Assembly: GCF_014647855.1 (NCBI RefSeq)
Contig: NZ_BMPZ01000003.1
Location: 434,001 to 498,000, forward strand
Length of the DNA: 64,000 nt
DNA from: Shewanella gelidii
GTDB taxonomy: Bacteria > Pseudomonadota > Gammaproteobacteria > Enterobacterales > Shewanellaceae
Direction: 5' to 3'
The notes beneath the pieces were generated by a model that was given only the letters and a program-made list of their open reading frames with translations, made no database searches and was not told where the DNA came from. Shown piece by piece: positions 57,409-64,000 of this stretch; the first letter of the stretch is position 1; each line of letters begins with the position of its first letter. The translations under genes were made by a program, and so were the position numbers.

Positions 57409-58269
57409 CTAAATCACATAATCAATCGACAAGGTAATAAAGAGTACCAATCCAGCCCAGTTATTGTTTAAAAAGGCCTGAAAACATGGCGCGCGCTCTC
57501 GCCCAGAGATCAGCATTTGTTGATATAAAATAAAGCCTAAAAACGCAATGATGCCAAAGGCGTAGAGCATCCCTCGCTCTGCGACTAAGCCCGCAATAAC
57601 AAAGCACATCAGTGCTGCAAATTGAAACAAAGCGATCATATGACGGTCGTATCGGCCAAACAAAATAGCGGTCGACTTAATGCCGATTTTGAGGTCATCT
57701 TCGCGATCAACCATGGCATACATGGTGTCGTAAGCAACCGTCCAGAACCAATTTGCAGCAAACAGCCACCAAGCTTCTGCCGGGACAGTTCCTGTTTGTG
57801 CTGCATATGCCATCGGAATCGACCAGCTCCAAACGATCCCCAAAAACATCTGAGGCATATTGGTAAAGCGCTTGGTAAACGGATAAATAACGGTGAGCGC
57901 AATCCCCACAAATGACAACTGAACCACGAGTGGGTTCAACATCAAAACTAGCCCAAAAGCAAACAGCCCCATGACCACAAATAAGGCTAATGCCTCTTTA
58001 GAGGATATTTCTCCTGCCGCTAAAGGCCTAGATTTCGTGCGCTCAACATGCGCATCTAAATTGCGATCGGCATAGTCGTTGATAACACAGCCACATGCAC
58101 GCATCACCACCACACCAATGACGAAAATAACAAGGACTTTGATGTCAGGCATGCCACCAGCGGCAAGAACCAGTGCCATCATACAGGGCCACAAGAGTAG
58201 CAAAGTCCCAATCGGACGGTCTAAGCGAGTGAGACGTTTGTAAACGTCTATTTTTTCCTTCAAATTCAC
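57409..58269 (-). CDS. ubiA: 4-hydroxybenzoate octaprenyltransferase UbiA
   Basis: A 286-residue membrane prenyltransferase (E. coli UbiA is 290) with about eight helices. The two Asp-rich prenyl-diphosphate sites are NDYADRNLD (residues 64-72) and the [13 protein letters not shown] segment near 185-197. [19 protein letters not shown] opens the protein. It attaches the polyprenyl tail to 4-hydroxybenzoate in ubiquinone synthesis. ubiC is not adjacent. uvrD is 104 bp upstream in the same direction. Confidence 0.95.
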   Translation of the reverse strand: MNLKEKIDVYKRLTRLDRPIGTLLLLWPCMMALVLAAGGMPDIKVLVIFVIGVVVMRACGCVINDYADRNLDAHVERTKSRPLAAGEISSKEALALFVVMGLFAFGLVLMLNPLVVQLSFVGIALTVIYPFTKRFTNMPQMFLGIVWSWSIPMAYAAQTGTVPAEAWWLFAANWFWTVAYDTMYAMVDREDDLKIGIKSTAILFGRYDRHMIALFQFAALMCFVIAGLVAERGMLYAFGIIAFLGFILYQQMLISGRERAPCFQAFLNNNWAGLVLFITLSIDYVI

Positions 58270-58373
58270 TATATTAGCTGCTCCTGAACCCGGTAAATCC
58301 TATCCATCTTTCAGCATTATGACTGAGGTCTAAAACTATTCAAGTTTAATCTTGCGCAAGCTCACAATTGATT

Positions 58374-60545
58374 TTAAACCGACTGTAATCGCGCATAGGT
58401 CACAACCAACCATTTACTTCCGAAATCATCAAAATTTACTTGAACTCTTGCCTGTGCACCGGCACCTTCATGGTTAGTAACCACACCTTCGCCAAACTTC
58501 GGGTGTTTCACTCTTTGCCTAACTTGAAAGCCCGTTTGATTGATACTGGCTGCAGAAGGTTGGCTGGCAAAACCACGAGAAAAACTCGGTGTAGTCACCT
58601 TTGCCTTCATGCGAATTTCATCTACATACTGTTCGGGAATTTCTTTAATAAACCGAGATGGACGTGCATAGTCTTCACGGCCATAAATACGCCGAGACTC
58701 AGCATAGGTAATATATAGTTTCTCCATCGCACGCGTCATACCCACATAGCACAATCGACGTTCTTCATCGAGCCGATCGCCTTCTTCCAGTGCCATTTTA
58801 CTTGGGAAAATCCCTTCTTCGACGCCAGCCATAAAGACCATAGGAAACTCAAGTCCTTTTGCGGAATGTAAGGTCATGAGTTGCACCGCATCAGTAAACG
58901 CATCTGCTTGACCTTCTCCAGCTTCTAGCGCCGCATGGGACAAGAAGGCATTCAACTCGCCCATATCTTCTAGCTCTTCGGGGATTTCGAAACTGCGTGC
59001 TGCGGTAACGAGTTCTTCCAAGTTCTCAATTCGCGCTTGTGCCTTCTCTCCTTTTTCCGCTTCATACATCGCCTTTAAACCGGATTGAACAATGACTTGA
59101 TCTGTCATGCGGTACAAAAGTTGGGACTCTGTGTCTTCTCGCATTCCCACAATCAAATCCATAAAACCACGCACTGCGTTCGCGGCTCGGCCACTCAGTA
59201 CTTTCTCTTCCAGTAACCGCAAACACGCTTGCCATAACGTCATCTCTTGCTGCTTTGCTGTACTGCGTAATATTTCCAGCGTGCGACCGCCAATGCCACG
59301 AGCCGGCGTATTCACAATACGCTCAAACGCTGCGTCATCATCTCGATTCGCAATCAACCTCATGTACGCCATTGCATCTTTAATCTCTTGACGTTCGAAA
59401 AAGCGAAGGCCGCCATAAATCCGATAAGCCAAACCTTTATGCAACAACGCCTCTTCCAGTACTCGCGATTGTGCATTAGAGCGATACAGAATGGCGCAAT
59501 CACTGAGACTTCCGCCCTTGTCATGCCACTCGTTAATTCGCCCCACAATAAACCGTGCTTCGTCCATTTCGTTAAAGGCACAATACACGGCAATGGGTTC
59601 ACCATCTTTGTCATCGGTCCAAAGATCTTTACCCATGCGTCCGCTATTATTGGCGATTAAATCATTAGATGCTTTGAGAATATTGCCTGTCGAACGATAG
59701 TTTTGTTCTAATCGAACCGTGGTTGATCCCGGGAAATCTTTTAAGAAGCGGTGCAGGTTTTCTACTTGAGCACCACGCCAACCATAGATAGACTGATCAT
59801 CATCACCGACAATCATCACGTTTGCGCTTTGACCCGCAAGCACTCTAATCCACGCATATTGTATTGCGTTGGTATCTTGAAACTCATCAACCAGTATGTG
59901 CTTGAAACGGTCTTGATAATGCTCCAGAACATGGGGTTTATTGAGCCAAAGTTCATGGGCACGCAGTAGGATTTCGGCAAAATCAACCAGGCCTGCGCGA
60001 TCGCAGGCATCTTGGTAAACCTGGTAAATTTGCCTGAGGGTTTGCTCAATCGGGAACCCATGACTCTCTATGTGCTTCGGACGTAACCCTTGATCTTTTT
60101 TGCCATTGATATAAGCCTGTGCTTGTTTCGGTGGATATTGCTTATCATCCAAATTGAGGCTTTTTAGAATGCGTTTAATCAGCCGCAATTGATCATCGGA
60201 GTCAATAATCTGGAAATTTTGCGGCAAATTTGCGTCTTGGTAATGGGTACGAAGCAACCGGTGGGCTAAGCCATGAAAAGTACCAATCCACATGCGCCCC
60301 ATATTGCTACCCACGACTTTTTCAACTCGCTCTCGCATTTCAGCTGCGGCTTTATTGGTAAACGTCACGGCTAAAATAGAATAAGGACTTTGTTGTTCGA
60401 CCTGCATTAGCCACGCAATTCGATGGGTGAGAACTCGGGTTTTGCCACTACCGGCTCCCGCAAGCACTAACATACTCGATTGCGGCGCACCAACGGCTTC
60501 TCGTTGCTTGTCATTTAAGCCATCTAATAAAGTCGATACGTCCAT
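58374..60545 (-). CDS. uvrD: DNA helicase II UvrD
   Basis: 723 residues from the chosen ATG (E. coli UvrD is 720). Superfamily-1A helicase motifs: Walker A LAGAGSGKT (residues 29-36), DEFQDTN, GDDDQSIYGWRGA, QNYRST, TLHSAKGLEFPMVFMAG and YVGMTRAMEKLY. The C-terminal Tudor-like segment VKHPKFGEGVV is typical of UvrD rather than Rep. It acts in mismatch and excision repair. The frame opens at 60557; ATG 60545 is chosen because GGAGG lies five bases upstream and MDVSTLLDGLNDKQREAV matches homologues. I see no convincing LexA box upstream. Confidence 0.96.
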   Translation of the reverse strand: MDVSTLLDGLNDKQREAVGAPQSSMLVLAGAGSGKTRVLTHRIAWLMQVEQQSPYSILAVTFTNKAAAEMRERVEKVVGSNMGRMWIGTFHGLAHRLLRTHYQDANLPQNFQIIDSDDQLRLIKRILKSLNLDDKQYPPKQAQAYINGKKDQGLRPKHIESHGFPIEQTLRQIYQVYQDACDRAGLVDFAEILLRAHELWLNKPHVLEHYQDRFKHILVDEFQDTNAIQYAWIRVLAGQSANVMIVGDDDQSIYGWRGAQVENLHRFLKDFPGSTTVRLEQNYRSTGNILKASNDLIANNSGRMGKDLWTDDKDGEPIAVYCAFNEMDEARFIVGRINEWHDKGGSLSDCAILYRSNAQSRVLEEALLHKGLAYRIYGGLRFFERQEIKDAMAYMRLIANRDDDAAFERIVNTPARGIGGRTLEILRSTAKQQEMTLWQACLRLLEEKVLSGRAANAVRGFMDLIVGMREDTESQLLYRMTDQVIVQSGLKAMYEAEKGEKAQARIENLEELVTAARSFEIPEELEDMGELNAFLSHAALEAGEGQADAFTDAVQLMTLHSAKGLEFPMVFMAGVEEGIFPSKMALEEGDRLDEERRLCYVGMTRAMEKLYITYAESRRIYGREDYARPSRFIKEIPEQYVDEIRMKAKVTTPSFSRGFASQPSAASINQTGFQVRQRVKHPKFGEGVVTNHEGAGAQARVQVNFDDFGSKWLVVTYARLQSV

Positions 60546-60623
60546 TCTTGCCTCCAAAAAAATCGAGCAGGCAGTATAGCAAAAAGGCGTCCAAGAAAGG
60601 CGAGTAAATTAGTAGGCAAGCAT

Positions 60624-60651
60624 GAAAATGCCGGAGCTTAAGAACTCCGGC
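60624..60651 (-). terminator. Weak terminator of the 68-residue membrane protein gene
   Basis: A 7-bp stem (GCCGGAG with CTCCGGC, 60630-60636 and 60645-60651) with a short T-run (ATTTTC) on the minus strand. Confidence 0.5.
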
Positions 60652-60696
60652 AAACCACGAATCTAAATCGATGTAATGTGTTGAGGAACAGGTCGG

Positions 60697-60903
60697 TTAA
60701 TAGACTCTTTTTAAACGATTCCATTCAGCCCAAAGCACCCCAACAATGAGGCCAACAAGGCTCAATCCAAAAATGAGATGATGACTAATATCTTCAAGCA
60801 CAACCCCTAACGCGGTACCAACAAGCGCACCCATAATCACAGGGGATACTGCTAGTTTTAACCAGATTGCCAAACCTACTAATAAAGTTACTCGCTTGAT
60901 CAT
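60697..60903 (-). CDS. Small two-helix membrane protein of unknown function
   Basis: 68 residues: a basic start (MIKRVTLL) and hydrophobic helices at about residues 5-30 and 42-60, ending LWAEWNRLKRVY. Gly and small residues are frequent in the helices (GALVGTALGVVL). I do not recognise the family. The ATG at 60903 has AGAGG eight bases upstream; a GTG at 60912 is too close to that element. It is leftward, upstream of uvrD, with its own weak hairpin. Confidence 0.55.
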   Translation of the reverse strand: MIKRVTLLVGLAIWLKLAVSPVIMGALVGTALGVVLEDISHHLIFGLSLVGLIVGVLWAEWNRLKRVY

Positions 60904-61502
60904 AATACTCACCTCTCGTTCCCATGCTTGTCACAAGCAAAGGATATTAACAATTCATTTTCAACCTCAGCTTTGAAAGGATGTAAGCTAAACAACTCCT
61001 TTTTTTGAATCTACAATTCAATATAAGTCAGTCAGTTACACCCTGATTTAGTCATCTCTTAATTTAAAGGAATAACTAATGTGATTTCAGGCTAGACCTA
61101 TTCGAGAAGCCTGTAAATCGTCCAGATCCGATTAATTAGATTATTTGCACGCTCTAGATCTCAATTTTTTCCATGCAAAAACACTAATGTTTTGCGGTTT
61201 TTATAAAACGTTCAAAAAACAGCCATTAACTTCACATTCAAGCAATTTTGCTTTGACCTGATCACAAAACACGCCAACGCAAAGTGATCGTGATCGTTTT
61301 AAAAATCAAGAATTAACAAAGAAATTAGTGTGACCATGCTCAACAACATGCGATGTCATTTGGCATAGCTTTCACCTAAAGATCCGGATTCTTAGAAAAC
61401 ACCACGGTATTTTTACACGGGTTTCACTCTTTTTTTATCCGGCAGGGAATAAAAACGAATTCAAAATATTGTGCTCTCCATGAAACAGTGGCGCTAAGCC
61501 AA
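60904..61502. other. Long AT-rich intergenic region
   Basis: About 600 bp with no supportable gene on either strand. It holds a small hairpin TGCTTG/CAAGCA (60925-60939) just upstream of the 68-residue protein and otherwise only AT-rich sequence. I see no terminator or promoter that would define an RNA gene. Confidence 0.5.
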
Positions 61503-61533
61503 AAAAATAGCCCTCGTAAGGAGGGCCTATTTT
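61503..61533 (-). terminator. Terminator of the NfeD/stomatin operon
   Basis: The stem AATAGCCCTC with GAGGGCCTATT (one bulged C) closes a 5-nt loop, flanked by A/T runs, 36 bases past the last stop of the operon. Confidence 0.8.
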
Positions 61534-61569
61534 ATAACTAGATTTTTAAACGTATTGGGTCACAACAAG

Positions 61570-62511
61570 CTATTTTTTCTCCTGCAGCCCAATACTATCC
61601 ATCCAATGATCAAAGTCGACCATATTTCCAGGTAATACAACCTTTGAACCTTCAGCCAAACCGTCTAGCTGTTTTAGATATTGCTCACCAAGCTGCAACC
61701 GAACTACATTTTCACCGCCCGGTTTAGCAATCACCTCTGCGATGCGCTCGATGGACTCCGCGGTAGCCTTCGCAATAGTCAGGATCTCTTCCGCTTTACC
61801 TTCAGCTTCATTAATGCGCCGCTGCATTTCACCTTGAGAGAGGTTAATCATCTCTGTTTTATAACCTTCAGAGCGATTAATTTTACTTTGCTTGTCCCCT
61901 TCACTCTTGGCGAGTAATGCGCGGCGTTCGCGCTCTGCGTTGACCTGCATTTCCATGGCATTTTTCACCGTTTCCGGTGGTGTGATGTTCTTAATCTCAT
62001 AACGGTGGACGCGAATCCCCCAAGTGAGACCGGCTTGATCCAGAACTTCAACCACTTTCGCGCTTATCAAATCTCGCTCTTCGAACGTGCGATCTAAATC
62101 CAGCGTTCCAATTACTGAACGCGTTGTCGTTTGCGCTAATTGAATGGCCGCGTAACGATAATCTGTCACACCATAACTGGCCTTGACTGGATCAACGACT
62201 GAGATATAGATAACGCCATCCACCTCGACATTGACTTCGTCACTGGAAAAACATTCTTGTGGCGGTACATCAATGGTCTCTTCTTTAAGATCATGGATAT
62301 ATGCAACTTTATCGATAAAGGGGATAAGCGCATGAAACCCAGCATCCAGCGTTGATTTATACTTTCCTAGACGCTCAACAATGTAGGCAGATTTGGTTGG
62401 TACCAAGCGAATGGACTGAAACAGCTTGATGATAAAAATGGCAAAGATAATTCCCCAAATTGCCATGACGATAAGATCTAATGAAATAACGACGCCTGCG
62501 ATACTAATCAT
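61570..62511 (-). CDS. SPFH/band 7 membrane protein (stomatin-like), second paralogue
   Basis: A 313-residue protein with one N-terminal membrane segment (about 5-27), an SPFH/band 7 domain (about 30-215, with VPTKSAYIVERLGKYKSTLDAGFHALIPF) and a charged coiled-coil tail (about 215-275). Such proteins form large ring or cage oligomers in the inner membrane and organise membrane domains, as QmcA and HflKC do. The start ATG overlaps the upstream paralogue's stop (ATGA), with AGGAGG inside that gene, so translation is coupled. Confidence 0.88.
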   Translation of the reverse strand: MISIAGVVISLDLIVMAIWGIIFAIFIIKLFQSIRLVPTKSAYIVERLGKYKSTLDAGFHALIPFIDKVAYIHDLKEETIDVPPQECFSSDEVNVEVDGVIYISVVDPVKASYGVTDYRYAAIQLAQTTTRSVIGTLDLDRTFEERDLISAKVVEVLDQAGLTWGIRVHRYEIKNITPPETVKNAMEMQVNAERERRALLAKSEGDKQSKINRSEGYKTEMINLSQGEMQRRINEAEGKAEEILTIAKATAESIERIAEVIAKPGGENVVRLQLGEQYLKQLDGLAEGSKVVLPGNMVDFDHWMDSIGLQEKK

Positions 62512-63434
62512 GCGCGACCTCCTTGTGGTGCTTTCACTGCACTTGTAACCTGCTCCATCCCTTCAAAGAAGCCTTCGAGCTTAGCCATTTCAGCTGGCAC
62601 AACCGAAACATCCGAATTCTCAAGGATGCCACCAACTTGCTTAATGAACTGCTCTTTCAGCTGCATGTTCATTGCCGCATGCCCCCCTTCTTTTGACAGC
62701 GCGCCAGAAACAAGCAGCATGCCTTCTGCTTTTGCTCGGGCAATAATAGCAATTTCCTGTGCGGTACCCTGCGCTTCATTAATCCGTTTCCGCTTTTCAC
62801 CTTCAGAGAGGTTAATCGCTTCTTGACGCTCACCTTCCGACATATTAATCATGGCGGCTTTCTCGGCATTGGCTAAGGTAATTTCAGCTCGCTTACTACG
62901 CTCAGCTTCCATCTGCTTTTCAAGCGTATGAATCACGTGACGTGAAGGCGTAATGTTCTTAATTTCATAACGCAGCACTTTAATTCCCCAAGGATCAGAG
63001 GCTTTGTCGATTTCACGCACAATCGATTCATTGAGGCTATCACGCTCAGAAAATGTCTGACTTAGGCTTAATTTACCAATTTCTGATCGCATTGTGGTTT
63101 GAGCGAGGTTCACTGCAGCTTTACGGTAATTTTCAATTCCATAACTTGCGAGACGACCATCCATGACTTTTAGATACACCAGTCCGTCCACTTCAAGCTG
63201 GGTATTATCTTTAGAGATACAGCTTTGTGGTGGTACATCTAGCACCTCTTCGCGGGTGTCATGGCGATAAGCAACACGGTCAAAAAATGGGATCAGAAAA
63301 TGAAACCCTGGTTGCAACACTGTGCGAAATTTACCTAAACGCTCAATCACATTCACTTCACGCATAGGAACAATCAAAAGCAGTTTATATAAAATAAACA
63401 AGAAAATTAGAAATGCTATAGTAAATAGCAACAT
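62508..63434 (-). CDS. SPFH/band 7 membrane protein (stomatin-like), first paralogue
   Basis: A 308-residue paralogue of the next gene: membrane segment (about 2-20), SPFH domain starting VPMREVNVIERLGKFRTVLQPGFHFLIPF, the WGIKVLRYEIKNITP segment, and a coiled-coil region with MSEGERQEAINLSEGEKRKRINEAQG. Its partner is probably the NfeD-like protein encoded 24 bp upstream; NfeD and stomatin-like proteins commonly act together. AAGGAAGGA precedes the ATG. Two different stomatins in one operon may form a hetero-oligomer like HflK/HflC, although neither is HflK or HflC. Confidence 0.88.
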   Translation of the reverse strand: MLLFTIAFLIFLFILYKLLLIVPMREVNVIERLGKFRTVLQPGFHFLIPFFDRVAYRHDTREEVLDVPPQSCISKDNTQLEVDGLVYLKVMDGRLASYGIENYRKAAVNLAQTTMRSEIGKLSLSQTFSERDSLNESIVREIDKASDPWGIKVLRYEIKNITPSRHVIHTLEKQMEAERSKRAEITLANAEKAAMINMSEGERQEAINLSEGEKRKRINEAQGTAQEIAIIARAKAEGMLLVSGALSKEGGHAAMNMQLKEQFIKQVGGILENSDVSVVPAEMAKLEGFFEGMEQVTSAVKAPQGGRA

Positions 63435-63458
63435 AGAGTCCTTCCTTAAAAAGTAGAA

Positions 63459-63917
63459 TTAACAATCAGAAATGGGTTCAACAACCAAAGCGATATTTTC
63501 CCGACAAATCACTCTGACTTGGCTTCCAGCAACAATTTCACTGCCATCTCCAATCGCAGTCCAATCCGTCCCTTGAAACTCGATTCTGCCAGCTTGTTGC
63601 CCCGGCCCAATGGTTTGTTTAACGAGAGCGGTTTGATTGAAAAGATCGAGTTCTTCATCAGTGTTACCAACGTGCGAATCTCCGCCCACCAGCTTTTGTG
63701 TTACCTGGCGGAAACTCATCACGAGTGCAATAGAAGCAATAAACCAAAGTGTCAGCGCTTGTACCACGCCTTCTACAATATCAAGAGCAAGTGCGCCAGA
63801 AACAATAACCGCAGCTCCCCCTAATAAAATGATAATCCCACCAGGAATTACCAATTCAGCAAGCATCATCACAACACCCACAACTAACCAAATCACAATT
63901 GGATTTGAAAATGCCAT
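63459..63917 (-). CDS. NfeD-family membrane protein (YbbJ-like)
   Basis: 152 residues from the chosen start: three or four membrane helices (about 6-25, 27-45, 50-75) and a C-terminal OB-fold beta-barrel (about 90-150, e.g. GRIEFQGTDWTAIGDGSEIVAGSQVRVI). This is the short NfeD form without the ClpP-like protease domain. It probably anchors or modulates the two stomatin-like proteins encoded downstream. ATG 63917 is chosen because AGGAGG lies four bases upstream; an earlier ATG at 63932 would overlap that element. Confidence 0.85.
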   Translation of the reverse strand: MAFSNPIVIWLVVGVVMMLAELVIPGGIIILLGGAAVIVSGALALDIVEGVVQALTLWFIASIALVMSFRQVTQKLVGGDSHVGNTDEELDLFNQTALVKQTIGPGQQAGRIEFQGTDWTAIGDGSEIVAGSQVRVICRENIALVVEPISDC

Positions 63918-64000
63918 ATTGCCTCCTAGCATGCATGGCTAACTTGTCCCTAATATAACAGCTATTCTCGGCAATATCGACATAATATGTCATGATGTTC

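Noticed and set aside
60546..60600. LexA (SOS) box upstream of uvrD
   Set aside because: Only a CTATACTG fragment is present; there is no CTG-N10-CAG dyad.

Overview
The window is a chromosomal segment of a mid-GC gammaproteobacterium, most likely of the Alteromonadales type. The basis is core gene content and order typical of that class: zapB, dsbA-srkA, selO, purHD, hemE/rsd, acnB, nadC/ampDE/pdhR-aceEF-lpd, ubiA and uvrD. Small families common in marine relatives are also present (DUF1107, DUF3630, the SO_0444-type Cu/Zn permease), together with three c-di-GMP signalling proteins. I cannot name the genus. No rRNA, tRNA, intact insertion sequence, prophage or CRISPR array is visible.

Layout. 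1-8.3 kb: the 3' tip of an outer-membrane barrel gene, a DUF1223 thioredoxin-fold protein, zapB, a DUF1107 (YtfK) gene, dsbA, a DUF3630-srkA pair, selO, a small lipoprotein, a membrane protein with a (Glu-Pro)21 tract, and a YgbA-family gene. 8.5-13.4 kb: a secreted S9 peptidase, a small acidic-tailed membrane protein, and a zinc-responsive zntR-permease operon behind a classic MerR-type promoter with a 20-bp spacer. 13.6-23 kb: purHD, a DsbA-like protein, putP, an SDR enzyme and a membrane GGDEF-EAL protein. 23.4-27.2 kb: two tandem spondin-domain exported proteins followed by a response regulator and histidine kinase. 27.2-29.4 kb: hemE and rsd, divergent, with a candidate small RNA between them. 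29.5-32.0 kb: an accessory patch with one gene of unknown function and about 1.3 kb of non-coding tandem 457-bp repeats.

32-51.8 kb: acnB, hxpB, an M13 peptidase, a PlpD-like patatin/barrel protein, a 1490-aa propeller-PAS-GGDEF-EAL sensor, then lpd, aceF, aceE and pdhR with a perfect PdhR box. 52-64 kb: ampE/ampD divergent from nadC, a 7TM-DISM diguanylate cyclase, ubiA, uvrD, and an NfeD/stomatin/stomatin operon running off the right side.

How the genes work together. The pyruvate dehydrogenase operon and acnB form a central-carbon block, and PdhR autoregulation is visible in the DNA. ampD and ampE serve muropeptide recycling. The zntR operon makes a self-contained metal-efflux switch. The spondin pair with its two-component system looks like an envelope-stress or surface module. 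The most unusual element is the 457-bp repeat array: nearly every conserved block is a hairpin, and copies that differ in sequence keep the pairing by compensatory or G-U changes, and keep a GNRA tetraloop. This suggests a structured RNA or DNA element that I do not recognise.
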